The position numbers and the translations under genes are program-made. A stretch of 64,000 nt of DNA. Source: Steroidobacter gossypii. GTDB taxonomy: Bacteria; Pseudomonadota; Gammaproteobacteria; Steroidobacterales; Steroidobacteraceae. The DNA is taken from contig NZ_JAEVLS010000004.1 of the NCBI RefSeq assembly GCF_016801985.1, forward strand, positions 186,001 through 250,000. The letters are read 5' to 3'. Positions 46,635 to 55,159 of the stretch are shown here, in pieces. Under the pieces are notes generated by a model that was given only the letters and a program-made list of their open reading frames with translations, made no database searches and was not told where the DNA came from. The stretch's first letter is position 1, and each line of letters opens with the position of its first letter.

Positions 46635-48620
46635 TCAACGGCTCGCTGGCATCTGCCGAGCGCCTGCCCGTAGATGTCGATCCAGGAAATTCACCACCAT
46701 CAGGTTGGTGTCGACGTAGGCCTCGGTGTCTTCGATGGAGTGGCCTGAATCTCCCCGCACATGCAGTTCAACGAGCCCGCCGTTCGCTCGGATCGCGCGC
46801 TCCATTTCTTTGATCTGCGCGAGCGGCGTTCGAGGATCGTTGACGCCTGCGTCCATGAGGACTGGCGCGCGGATTCGAGCAGCATGCGTGAGCGGCGAGC
46901 GATTGCGCCACAGAGCCTCGTCTTTGATCGGATCTCCGATGAGAGTGCGCATGAACGCCTGGATCCAGGGCGCTGAAGCCTTGTACGCGGAGTGGAAATC
47001 AGCCAACGGGCGCAGCGCCACACCCGCCGCCCATCGATCCCGCTGCGTCGACAGCGCCATCAGCGCCAGATAACCACCCCATGAGCCGCCAGACGCAGCC
47101 ACTCTCTTTGCATCGACGTAGCCCGTCGCGATCAGCCAGTCCGCTGCGGCGCGCACGTCGCTCAACTCGGCGCCGCCGGGGTCCCGGTGATTGGCGCGCT
47201 GAAAATCCTGGTCGTAGTTGAGTGACCCTCGGTAGTTCGGGCTGATCACGACATAGCCGCGGGCCGCGAGGACCTGAATGGGTATGTTGAGATAGGGGCG
47301 AGTCTGGTCCGCAGGCCCGCCATGAATATCCACCACGGCAGGATGCGAGCCGTCTCGCTTCAGATTGGGCGGAATCCAGACCAGAGCGGGAATCTGAAAG
47401 CGTCCATCGGTGCTCGGAAATGTCACAGCGATTGGCGAGACGAAGGAGCGCGCCAACTTGGGCGGCGTACTGTTCACGAGTACTTGCTCTGCACCTGTCT
47501 CGATTTCGATGGCGACGAGGTCGCCGGGCCGGGTGCCTGCGCTCAAATAGACCAGCCGCTTCCCATCGGGCGAGAACTTCGAGCCGCCGAGCTGCATGGT
47601 CGCCGCCGGAAATGCACTCGTCAACTCGTACACTCCTGTTCCATGGGTGAGCTGCTGCGTCGTACGCGAAGCGACGTCGTGAATGAAGATGTGGGTCGAC
47701 AGCGACTCGTCGCGAGTGAAAACGACGCGCTTGCCATCGGGAGAGAAGGCAGCGGGAATGTGGTGCGCTTTGTCGCGGGTGATCCATTGACGCGCTCCCG
47801 TACGAGTGTCGAGCAGCGCGACATTCATCCACCCCGTGCCCTCATTCGAACCAAACAGAACGTAGCGCCCGTCCGGCGAGACGTCTGCCAGCCGATTCAA
47901 GCTTTCCCCTTCATGCGACGTCAGATTCTCTGGAGCAGCCTCGCCAGACGCCCGCACACGCATGATGTCGGTATCGAGCAGCGACCAGGCGCGATCGTAG
48001 AAGTAGATATAGTCGTCGCTCGACCATAACGGACTGACTCGAGTGCGTTCCGTCGGTCCGTCGCCGGTCAGGAAACGCACCTTGCGACTGGCGATATCGA
48101 TGACTGCGATCTCGCCCGACGCCGAGTCCTTGGCGCGCGAGCTGAAGACGATCTTGCGCCCGTCAGGCGACCAACCGGCGCAGGTCTCGGCGTGATCTGG
48201 AGTTTGGGTCAGATTGTGGGCCCGACCGGTGGCGACATCGATAACAAAGATGTCGTAAATCTCATCGCCGTCCTTGTCGGCGACGTACAGGAGCTGCTTC
48301 CCGTCGGGCGACCATCGCGGCCCCAACTGAGTGCCTTTGGCGGGCGCCGCCGGATGTGACTTCTTCGTAGCCACCTCGGTGAGCCACACGTTCGCCGGGC
48401 CCGACCGATACGAGGTGTAGGCAATGAAACGTCCATCGGGCGACCAGACCGGATAGCCAGGCTCGTCCAGCGCCGCGAGCTCTTTGGGATCGGCGGCTAC
48501 GTAATCGGCTCGGACGGGACTGACTGCCGATCTCGGATCGCTCACCGGTTGAGCAACGCTGCCGGCGCTGCAAAGCCATGACAGTAGAAACGGTGCTAAC
48601 AGCAAAGCTGGAGTACGCAT
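46635..48620 (-). CDS. Exported S9-family peptidase (acylaminoacyl/dipeptidyl type)
   Basis: The 661-residue enzyme has a signal peptide (MRTPALLLAPFLLSWLCSAGSVAQP), a seven-bladed WD40-like TolB-type propeller with repeated YPVWSPDGRF, GPRWSPDGKQLLYV and CAGWSPDGRKIVFSS motifs (about residues 50-380), and a C-terminal alpha/beta-hydrolase. The catalytic Ser513 is in ASGGSWGGYLAL; the Asp is in DAGVNDPRTPLAQI and the His in GDSGHSIED. It cleaves short peptides in the periplasm. Its message ends at a clear terminator before the amidohydrolase gene. Confidence 0.94.
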   Translation of the reverse strand: MRTPALLLAPFLLSWLCSAGSVAQPVSDPRSAVSPVRADYVAADPKELAALDEPGYPVWSPDGRFIAYTSYRSGPANVWLTEVATKKSHPAAPAKGTQLGPRWSPDGKQLLYVADKDGDEIYDIFVIDVATGRAHNLTQTPDHAETCAGWSPDGRKIVFSSRAKDSASGEIAVIDIASRKVRFLTGDGPTERTRVSPLWSSDDYIYFYDRAWSLLDTDIMRVRASGEAAPENLTSHEGESLNRLADVSPDGRYVLFGSNEGTGWMNVALLDTRTGARQWITRDKAHHIPAAFSPDGKRVVFTRDESLSTHIFIHDVASRTTQQLTHGTGVYELTSAFPAATMQLGGSKFSPDGKRLVYLSAGTRPGDLVAIEIETGAEQVLVNSTPPKLARSFVSPIAVTFPSTDGRFQIPALVWIPPNLKRDGSHPAVVDIHGGPADQTRPYLNIPIQVLAARGYVVISPNYRGSLNYDQDFQRANHRDPGGAELSDVRAAADWLIATGYVDAKRVAASGGSWGGYLALMALSTQRDRWAAGVALRPLADFHSAYKASAPWIQAFMRTLIGDPIKDEALWRNRSPLTHAARIRAPVLMDAGVNDPRTPLAQIKEMERAIRANGGLVELHVRGDSGHSIEDTEAYVDTNLMVVNFLDRHLRAGARQMPASR

Positions 48621-48653
48621 GGTATGGGTCCGAACTGTGTTCGAGAGGCCTGC

Positions 48654-49148
48654 TCAGCGCCAGCCGACTCGTTTACCCACCGTCGAGATCATGGCCTGCT
48701 CCGGGCTGACGGTGATCGAACGCACTTCATGTCCGTAGTCGACGATGACCATGCGCTCTTCGATGGACACACCCGGCGCAGGCTGAAACAGCGTCCTGCC
48801 GGTGCAGTCGGGATTCACTACGTAGGTGCCAGAGCCAGGTCGATCGAACACGATGCCCGACAGGGAGCCCTTGGCGTTGTCGATCTGGGTGAAGTTGCCT
48901 GCACCGTCGAAGGTGCGAGTGACGACGCCGATCATTTGCTCCAGCTCGGTACCACCCGGCACGCGGCGTGTTCCCTGCATCTGAATTCCATAGGCGCCTT
49001 TGATCGTGCGATTACTGCACGTCGTCATCTTTTGATGCGACGCGCTCTGTTGCGTGACGTCGCTGACCTGTCCGGCGCCTACGCTCAACGTCGCACCTCC
49101 CACCAACAAGCTCGCTGTGACTGCCGCAACACCGATCATAGGTTTCAT
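48654..49148 (-). CDS. Secreted hypothetical protein
   Basis: The 164-residue protein has a strong ribosome site (GAGGAGAT) before ATG 49148 and a signal peptide (MKPMIGVAAVTASLLVGGATLSVGA). The mature part has two Cys (TTCSNRTIKGAYGIQMQGTR and NPDCTGRTLF), a repeated beta pattern and the motif TFDGAGNFTQIDNAKGSLSG. Proteins with GAYG...FDGAGN patterns are common as unnamed beta-sandwich/lipocalin-like exported proteins in Proteobacteria and Acidobacteria. The function is unknown. It is divergent from the AraC gene and 33 bases upstream of the S9 peptidase gene. Confidence 0.75.
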   Translation of the reverse strand: MKPMIGVAAVTASLLVGGATLSVGAGQVSDVTQQSASHQKMTTCSNRTIKGAYGIQMQGTRRVPGGTELEQMIGVVTRTFDGAGNFTQIDNAKGSLSGIVFDRPGSGTYVVNPDCTGRTLFQPAPGVSIEERMVIVDYGHEVRSITVSPEQAMISTVGKRVGWR

Positions 49149-49322
49149 GACAATCTCCTCGTGCTTACAGGGTCGATGCTGCTTCGCGTCCGACGCAGGA
49201 TTGATAAAGATTAGATCCGTCGCGGCCGCTCGGCTCAGCGATTCGCGACAAACGATTCGTCGGCAAGCGACAAATGAGCCACAATAGTGACATCAGCGCT
49301 CAACGCGCTCGAGGGGGTCGTC

Positions 49323-50288
49323 ATGCTGGTGTTCAACTCTGACGATCATGCGCCGAAGCAGCGCGTCGAGGCGTGGCAGGAATTTTCAGCGCGCAGCCTC
49401 GCAGCGCTGAGATCCGTAGCAGCAGGTGAGCAGCGCTTTCAGGCGAACGTCAAAGGTAAGCTCATCGGCGATCTCATGATCGGTCGTCTTCAGGGTGCCG
49501 GGCACATCAGCGAAAGAACCCGCTTGGAGATCTCACAACAGCCGCGACATCACTACGGCGCAGTGATTCATCTCGGAGGCAAACCGCTGATGCGGTGTCG
49601 CGGCCGGCTCATCCAGGTGCAGCCTGGAGATATTTCCATCTTAAGTACGATGGACGATTTCTGGTTCGACGGCGAGGCGCCGTTCGAATACATGGTCGTT
49701 CGGCTCCCGGAGCGCTGGCCGGACTCGCGAATGTTCAGACCGGAGCTTCTGACTGGATCCGTGATCTCTCGCGCCAACCCGTTGCGGGGCATTCTGGTCG
49801 ACTACGTTGTGAGCGTGTTCCACCAATCCGATCGCCTGCCTGCATCGGCTGCTGCAGCCGTGGCTCAACACATCCTGGATCTGTTGTCCGCGACGCTGGT
49901 GGAAGAGCCGTTGCAGATCGGCGGGTCCGCGGCGCTCCGAGCCGCCCTCTTCGACAGCGCCTGTCGGATGATCGCAAGCCACGCGACCGACCCGGAGCTA
50001 CGCACCGAGGCCATCGCGCGACGGTTGCGGATCTCCGTTCGGATGCTGCAACGGATCTTCAAGGAGAACGATGCGACGGTCGCGCAGCGAATCTCGATGG
50101 CACGCATCGCTCGAAGCGCCACGATGCTGGCCAACGATCGAGGCAGTGGAGCCACCATCACCGAGATTGCGTTTGCCTCCGGGTTCCGGGATCTGACCAC
50201 CTTCGAGCGCGCCTTCTGCGCGTCCAAGGGAATGACGCCATCCGCCTGGCGTCGACGGGCGCTGCAGTCGCCAACTTCACCGACGTGA
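49323..50288 (+). CDS. AraC-family transcriptional regulator
   Basis: The 321-residue regulator starts at ATG 49323, with GAGGGGG five bases upstream. Residues about 15-190 form an AraC-binding-like cupin domain (HYGAVIHLGGKPLMRCRG, QVQPGDISILSTMDDFWFDG), and residues about 215-312 the double HTH: RTEAIARRLRISVRMLQRIFKEND and ITEIAFASGFRDLTTFERAFCASKG. It is divergent from the exported hypothetical gene at 48654-49148, which it may control. The effector is not known. Confidence 0.9.
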   Translation: MLVFNSDDHAPKQRVEAWQEFSARSLAALRSVAAGEQRFQANVKGKLIGDLMIGRLQGAGHISERTRLEISQQPRHHYGAVIHLGGKPLMRCRGRLIQVQPGDISILSTMDDFWFDGEAPFEYMVVRLPERWPDSRMFRPELLTGSVISRANPLRGILVDYVVSVFHQSDRLPASAAAAVAQHILDLLSATLVEEPLQIGGSAALRAALFDSACRMIASHATDPELRTEAIARRLRISVRMLQRIFKENDATVAQRISMARIARSATMLANDRGSGATITEIAFASGFRDLTTFERAFCASKGMTPSAWRRRALQSPTSPT

Positions 50289-50336
50289 CGCCGACTTACC
50301 TGTTCGGCAAATCCCTGTGGCCGCGAAAGCCCGGCT

Positions 50337-50783
50337 CTAGCCTTCGGACAAGGCCTTGATGAGTGGATGAACTTCATCCGCGTATGGGTTGACGACCGTC
50401 ACACCACGCCAGGTGAAACCGTGCTGGAAATCTTCGGATAGCAGAATACGACAGCGCGCCTCCGCAGCCACCGACAGAATCAGTCCATCCCAAATCTGCA
50501 TCGACATCTCGGCGGCAAGATCGAAAGCAGCAAGGAATGCGGCATGCGTCGAATCATGAACAGCGAAAGCATCCGACCAACTCAGCACCATCGAGCGAGC
50601 TTTTGCTCGATCGATGCCACTCGTGCCCGTGAGAACCCGAAAGAGTTCGCCGAGGGTCTGAGCAGGCAGCACGACATTGTCCACAGGCAAGGCGCTCAGC
50701 AAGGCATGAGTTTTCCGGCGCTTTGCCTCTTCCCCGACGCCCTCGGCGTACGCGAGGACATTCGTATCCAACGCGATCTTCAC
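50337..50783 (-). CDS. PIN-domain RNase toxin (VapC type)
   Basis: The 148-residue protein begins MKIALDTNVLAYAEG, which carries the first acidic residue of the PIN active site (Asp6). Others are the Glu in TLGELFRVL, Asp in MQIWDGLILSVAAEA and Asp in LLSEDFQHGFTW. PIN toxins cut RNA, often tRNA or rRNA. ATG 50783 overlaps the stop of the antitoxin gene by four bases, the usual operon form. It lies between the AraC gene (convergent, 48 bases) and the antitoxin gene. Confidence 0.9.
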   Translation of the reverse strand: MKIALDTNVLAYAEGVGEEAKRRKTHALLSALPVDNVVLPAQTLGELFRVLTGTSGIDRAKARSMVLSWSDAFAVHDSTHAAFLAAFDLAAEMSMQIWDGLILSVAAEARCRILLSEDFQHGFTWRGVTVVNPYADEVHPLIKALSEG

Positions 50784-51022
50784 CGCTCGTCGTCGTACAA
50801 GTCTGCGCGCTCCCAGTTGCGCGCACCGCCGCCCTTCCGCTTGCTGAGTCGCGCAAGCAATGCGTCCCTAGCCGCCGCACGCACCTGAAGTCTTCCTGAA
50901 GCAGGTCCCAATGTGGCTACGGGCTTGCCTCGCGAGGTGATCAAAATGGTTTGCCCGCGAGTCGCTTCGCGCAGCACTTCAGAGAAGTGACGGTTCGCCT
51001 CCGCCGCCGAGATGGTCTTCAT
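50780..51022 (-). CDS. Phd/YefM-family antitoxin
   Basis: The 80-residue protein starts at ATG 51022 (MKTISAAEANRHFSEVLREA), the typical Phd fold start; an in-frame upstream start would add 18 residues with no family match. GQTILITSRGKPVATLGPA is the dimer/DNA-binding core, and the basic C-terminal region RLSKRKGGGARNWERADLY should wrap the toxin. AGGGCAGG lies just before the start. The pair probably represses its own promoter in the 270-base gap toward the desaturase gene. Confidence 0.9.
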   Translation of the reverse strand: MKTISAAEANRHFSEVLREATRGQTILITSRGKPVATLGPASGRLQVRAAARDALLARLSKRKGGGARNWERADLYDDER

Positions 51023-51294
51023 CCTGCCCTCCGATGTAGTGCTGAACACTACCTCAGGCACATGGACTGGCGCCACTGCGCAAGGCGGCGCCCAGGCTTG
51101 GCGCGCGGATCCAGGCGTTTTCAGATGAGGACGATTCCAGAATGATCTTTCCGGAAGTCGGTAAGTTGTTGATCTGACGGCATGCGAGAACGATCTGATC
51201 CTCGCGGATCAATCCGGAAGCCAGTCCATCGCAGCTCAGTCCAGCGTCGGCATGTGGCGATCGCCACACCGAAAAACGCTGGAGGAGCGATGCA

Positions 51295-52266
51295 ATGATC
51301 AATGACAACACCCACGCCCCTGCCACCATCCATGTGGAGGGCCACCGCGTTCAGGCTGCAGAGATCGCGGCCGTGTGTAACGGCGAGGTGCGCTATTCAG
51401 CCGGCCGCTCCCTGTGGTTCACGATGATGTTCACAGGCGCCGTGATAGGCGGGATCGCAACGGCGACGCCCGCGGCGGTCGCACTGTTCGGGATCAGCAC
51501 CGCCATCGTTCTGCTGTTCGGACACTCGCTCGGCAGTCATCGCAAGCTGATTCACAACAGTTACCAGTGTCCACGCTGGCTCGCCTACCTGTTCGTCTAT
51601 TGCGGAACGATGGTCGGCTTGTCGGGGCCGATTGCGCTGTTACGACAGCACGAGTTGCGCGACTTCGCGCAGCGGCTGCCGAGGTGCCATGACTATCTTC
51701 GCCACGGCAGCGGGTTCTGGCGCGACGCCTGGTGGCAATTGCACTGTGATCTGCAGTTGGATGCGCCGCCTGAGATTCACATCGAAGCCGCAGTGGCCAA
51801 CGATAAGTTCTACGGCTTCCTCGAGCGCACCTGGATGCTGCAGCAGTTGCCGTGGGCGCTGGCGTTCTTTCTTTGGGGCGGATGGAGCTTCGTATTCTGG
51901 GGCGTGTGCGCGCGCGTGACCGCCGGAGTCCTCGGACATTGGTTGATCGGCTACTTCGCGCACAATCACGGTGAGATGCACTATCGCGTGCGGGGCGCGG
52001 CAGTCCAAGGACGAAACATCCCCTGGACCTCACTGCTCACCATGGGCGAGTGCTGGCACAACAACCATCATGCCTATCCCGGCTCCGCGAAGCTCGGTCT
52101 GTTCGACGGCGAGTGGGATCCGGGTTGGTGGGTGCTGGTTGCGCTTCGACGCGTTGGACTCGTGTGGGATGTGAGATTGCCCGAAGATCTGCCGCCGCGA
52201 CCCGAGCTGATCACGCTGGCCGCGACGGCATTGGACAACTTCAGTCCTGACCCCGCCTTGGAATAA
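51295..52266 (+). CDS. Membrane fatty-acid desaturase-family protein
   Basis: The 323-residue membrane protein has GGAGGAG seven bases before ATG 51295. Hydrophobic spans are LWFTMMFTGAVIGGIATATP, AAVALFGISTAIVLLFGHSLG, YLFVYCGTMVGLSGPIALL and ALAFFLWGGWSFVFWGV. His boxes: HSLGSHRKLIH (HxxxxH type) and a C-terminal GECWHNNHHAYP (HxxHH). The middle box, usually HRxHH, reads RQHELRDFAQ here. The family inserts a double bond into acyl chains or related lipids using a diiron centre. It is convergent with the small lipoprotein gene with no bases between the two stops. The enzyme may not use a typical acyl-CoA substrate. Confidence 0.82.
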   Translation: MINDNTHAPATIHVEGHRVQAAEIAAVCNGEVRYSAGRSLWFTMMFTGAVIGGIATATPAAVALFGISTAIVLLFGHSLGSHRKLIHNSYQCPRWLAYLFVYCGTMVGLSGPIALLRQHELRDFAQRLPRCHDYLRHGSGFWRDAWWQLHCDLQLDAPPEIHIEAAVANDKFYGFLERTWMLQQLPWALAFFLWGGWSFVFWGVCARVTAGVLGHWLIGYFAHNHGEMHYRVRGAAVQGRNIPWTSLLTMGECWHNNHHAYPGSAKLGLFDGEWDPGWWVLVALRRVGLVWDVRLPEDLPPRPELITLAATALDNFSPDPALE

Positions 52267-52503
52267 CTATTGGGCGGGTGGCTCAGACGGCGGTTGCTCG
52301 GACGGAGCTGTGGCGCTGTCCTCGGCCGGAGGCGCCGTGGGACCACCTTCGGGGATCCCCGGCTGCGTCACAGTAGGCGGATCCTCACGCCCGCCCACCC
52401 CGTCAGCGCTGCCAGGTCCATTGCCCTCGGTGTTGGCCTCCTCTCTGGCGCAAGCGGCCATGAGCAGAGCGGCAAGCACGAGACAGGGCGTTCGATACGT
52501 CAT
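52267..52503 (-). CDS. Small proline-rich lipoprotein
   Basis: A 78-residue product starts at ATG 52503 with GAGGAAATC upstream. The lipobox LMAACAREE places lipid on the Cys near residue 18. The rest is low-complexity, rich in Pro, Glu, Gly and Ser (PPTVTQPGIPEGGPTAPPAE), probably a disordered periplasmic tail. Its stop directly abuts the desaturase stop. No function can be assigned. The alternative is a chance frame, but start, ribosome site and lipobox agree. Confidence 0.65.
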   Translation of the reverse strand: MTYRTPCLVLAALLMAACAREEANTEGNGPGSADGVGGREDPPTVTQPGIPEGGPTAPPAEDSATAPSEQPPSEPPAQ

Positions 52504-52780
52504 GATTTCCTCACAAGTCCTCGGGGACGTTTCAGCGCCGCAGGGTCGGCGCCTGAGCAAGAAACTTCACAACCGCAGATGCGGTTCCGAGCGTTCGGAA
52601 GTGGAACAGCGGACCCGTTGCCCTCGGCATGGTCGAGCTCAGCAGCTGAACCGCTTTGCCATGAGCGCCGTTCGGATACATTTTTTGATACACCTGCTGC
52701 GAACGCGTACATTCTTGCCGGGTGTCTAATGCAGACGCGCGCTGCACGATGCAGCGATCTCTGGTCCAAGGAGGGACACC

Positions 52781-54091
52781 ATGAGCACGGAACGACCTCG
52801 TATCTGCGACAGCCGTACGGACACCGACCGCTTCTGGGCGTTGGCCGATCAGTTGCAGGAACAAACGGTGGGGCACGCCAGCGACATGTTCGCGTTTGTC
52901 GAACAGGCGAGTCCGCAGCGTCTGTTCTCATTGCTGGTGCAGTATCGATACTTCACCGCCTGTTACATCTGCGATATCGCGCTGCTGATCGCGCGAATGC
53001 ACCCGGGAAAGATCCGCAGCTTTCTGGCCGATATCCTGTTCGATGAGCTCGGAGCGGGCGATCACCGCGAGGCGCATCCCCAACTTTACGACGACTTCCT
53101 GGGCAGCCTCGGTATCGAGCATCCCGCGTTCGACGACATGGCGCTTGCGGACAACGTTTCTCTTTTGGAGCGGGCGCGAGCCAGTCTCATCGATCCCGCA
53201 CGCAGCATTGCCTATGGCATCGGGCTGCGTGGCATGGGAGGCGAATGCGTCTGTCAGATCTACCTGGCGCGGTTGTATCGACATTTGATTCTCAACCCGT
53301 ATGTGCGCGCGCGCGCCGACAAGATCGATTGGAAGTTCTGGGACCTGCACGTCGGCGAGCACGACATTGCCCACCGGGAGAAATTTCGCAAGCTGCTCAC
53401 CGACGAAGTTGCGCGAATGGAGCCCGACGCCGTGCACGCGCTCGAAGCGGGCTATCGCGACAGCATGAAGGCATGGTCGGCCTTCTGGAACAATATTCAC
53501 GACGAAGCCACCAAGTCGGAAGCGCAGCCGCCAGGCCGGCGTGCCGCCATTGGCCATCTCGACTTCGGCACGCCGGTGACGCAGCGTAGCGATCAGCAGA
53601 TCGCCCAGTTCCACCTTGCCATCGGCGTGCACGATCTGATGGCAGCGCGACAGTTCTATTGCGAGGTGCTCGGCGCCCGGCAGGGACGCTCGACCAACAA
53701 TCTGATCGACCTGGATTTCTACGGCCATCATCTGGTGATTCATCAGCAGCCGCGCGATCAGACTATCGGCAACGGCGCCTTCGGCTCCGCATTCTACGGC
53801 GAGACCGTCAAGGTGCCGCACTTCGGCATCAATCTGGATTGGGACTCGTGGAGCGCCCTCGCCGAACGGATCCAGTTGCACGACTACCGCTTCATCGATC
53901 CCCCTCATATTCGCATGCGCGACCTGCCAGGCGAGCATGCGACCATGTTCCTGGCCGATCCGAGCGGCAATGCGCTGGAGTTCAAGGCATTCCGCAATCA
54001 CGACGAAGTATTCGCCGTGATCTTCTCGCCAGACACCAAGGACATTCACGGATTGGACAAGCTCGTGCAGAGCGCCCGCGACCATCGCTGA
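52781..54091 (+). CDS. Fusion of haem-oxygenase-like diiron oxidase (HDO) and VOC-superfamily domain
   Basis: The 436-residue cytoplasmic protein has AAGGAGGGACACC before ATG 52781. Residues about 15-235 match the iron-containing redox enzyme/Haem_oxygenas_2 group: DELGAGDHREAHPQLYDDFL (Glu89, His99) and WDLHVGEHDIAHREKF (His190, Glu193, Asp195, His198 as candidate iron ligands). Residues about 272-425 are a VOC (glyoxalase/extradiol-dioxygenase) domain, with His278 (FHLAIG), His347 (PHFGI) and Glu400 (LEFKAF) forming the usual H-H-E metal set. HDO enzymes make alkenes, N-oxygenate amines or cleave C-C bonds; VOC domains isomerise, cleave or sequester. The fusion suggests a two-step metal-dependent oxidation. 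It lies after the desaturase/lipoprotein pair, in opposite relation to the latter. Confidence 0.85.
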   Translation: MSTERPRICDSRTDTDRFWALADQLQEQTVGHASDMFAFVEQASPQRLFSLLVQYRYFTACYICDIALLIARMHPGKIRSFLADILFDELGAGDHREAHPQLYDDFLGSLGIEHPAFDDMALADNVSLLERARASLIDPARSIAYGIGLRGMGGECVCQIYLARLYRHLILNPYVRARADKIDWKFWDLHVGEHDIAHREKFRKLLTDEVARMEPDAVHALEAGYRDSMKAWSAFWNNIHDEATKSEAQPPGRRAAIGHLDFGTPVTQRSDQQIAQFHLAIGVHDLMAARQFYCEVLGARQGRSTNNLIDLDFYGHHLVIHQQPRDQTIGNGAFGSAFYGETVKVPHFGINLDWDSWSALAERIQLHDYRFIDPPHIRMRDLPGEHATMFLADPSGNALEFKAFRNHDEVFAVIFSPDTKDIHGLDKLVQSARDHR

Positions 54092-54264
54092 CCGCTACGT
54101 CGAGGACTCCTGGCGCGCAGACCTCATGCGCCGAATCCACTCCTGGCGCGAACGGAATGCAGCGGCCACCTCGCTCGCGCCCAAAGGCTGTGAGTCGCGG
54201 CGGGGCTGAAACTGCGCCAGCATGCCGGGCGTAGTACTCATGAGACCCTCACGGAGAAGGCATC

Positions 54265-54576
54265 ATGAAGTGTAAGTATGTGCTTGCGACGTTGTTGGCG
54301 GGTGCGTTCTCGATGTCGGCCGGTGCGGCGGATCCGACCAATAGCACCCTCTTGAAACAATGCGAGTCGGCCCAGGGTGAGGTGAAACGCGAGTGCGAGG
54401 ACGTCGCCAAACAGATGTTGCGAAAGGATCAGGAAGGCCAGCAACGCAGCGACCAGACCGATCAGCAGGTGACCCACTCGAGCCCCGCCATGGAAACTCC
54501 GTCGGACGCCAAGCAAAAATCTGCTCAGCCCAGCGCCAAACCGACGCCGAAGCCGTCGAAGCCTAAGCCGGAGTGA
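54265..54576 (+). CDS. Small secreted hypothetical protein with Pro/Lys-rich tail
   Basis: The 103-residue protein has a signal peptide (MKCKYVLATLLAGAFSMSAGAA), a short charged stretch with two Cys (LLKQCESAQGEVKRECEDVAKQM) that may form a disulfide-linked hairpin, and a low-complexity end (KSAQPSAKPTPKPSKPKPE). GGAGAAGG lies before the start. Similar short exported proteins with a QCxxA...CxxxA helix occur in many Proteobacteria without known role. It is followed by a small lipoprotein gene in the same direction. Confidence 0.65.
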   Translation: MKCKYVLATLLAGAFSMSAGAADPTNSTLLKQCESAQGEVKRECEDVAKQMLRKDQEGQQRSDQTDQQVTHSSPAMETPSDAKQKSAQPSAKPTPKPSKPKPE

Positions 54577-54695
54577 TCGCATGCACTGAGTGAACGGCGG
54601 CGCGCCGATCCACCGATGTCGATCGGGCTGGCTGGGAACTCTTGAGTTCAATCGGAATCAGATGCGCACGGACTCGAACAAACAAAAGGGAGAAT

Positions 54696-55016
54696 ATGTC
54701 GAACCGAAGCGCAGGTGTCGTTGCAATCGTTGCGATCGCCTTATCGATGCTGGCCGGATGCGCATCCAACGTCTCGCAGGTGCGCACGCGAGGCGCGCTG
54801 GACATTGGCTGCGATCCAGCGGAGGTCGATGTGAGACTCGTCGAAAGATCGTACCTGGGAAGCACTCGCTACGAGGCGGAAGGCTGCGGCGCGACCCGCA
54901 CCTATGAATGCCGCGCCCGCCTGTATTCGCTCGGCCTGCCGCTAGGCGAGCGTACCTGCAAGCAACCGGGCGGCTCGCCTGACCCGGTCATCACATCGCG
55001 TGGAGTGGCCTTCTAG
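54696..55016 (+). CDS. Small lipoprotein, function unknown
   Basis: The 106-residue protein starts at ATG 54696 with AAAGGGAG upstream. Its lipobox LAGCASN is near residue 20. The mature part has four more Cys (DIGCDPAEVDVRLVERSYLG, EAEGCGATRTYECRARLY, and GERTCKQPG), so two disulfides are likely. This matches a family of small exported proteins with the GC...YEC...C pattern often seen in Gammaproteobacteria. It lies 143 bases upstream of the subtilase gene. Confidence 0.7.
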   Translation: MSNRSAGVVAIVAIALSMLAGCASNVSQVRTRGALDIGCDPAEVDVRLVERSYLGSTRYEAEGCGATRTYECRARLYSLGLPLGERTCKQPGGSPDPVITSRGVAF

Positions 55017-55159
55017 CCGTTATCGCCGGAGGCGCTGTCAGCCCAAAGCTGAACAAGGTCGGCGCTGAGAGCACGCTTCGGGGTTTTACATTCCGCAACA
55101 TCCGGGCAGGAACGCGCCGCGAACTGCACGACAAAGTCATCGTCGAGGATGAGCCCGTC

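Noticed and set aside
54106-54150. A 12-base direct repeat (ACTCCTGGCGCG) after the HDO-VOC gene
   Set aside because: Two copies 33 bases apart with no further copies or palindrome are not enough to propose an attachment site or array.
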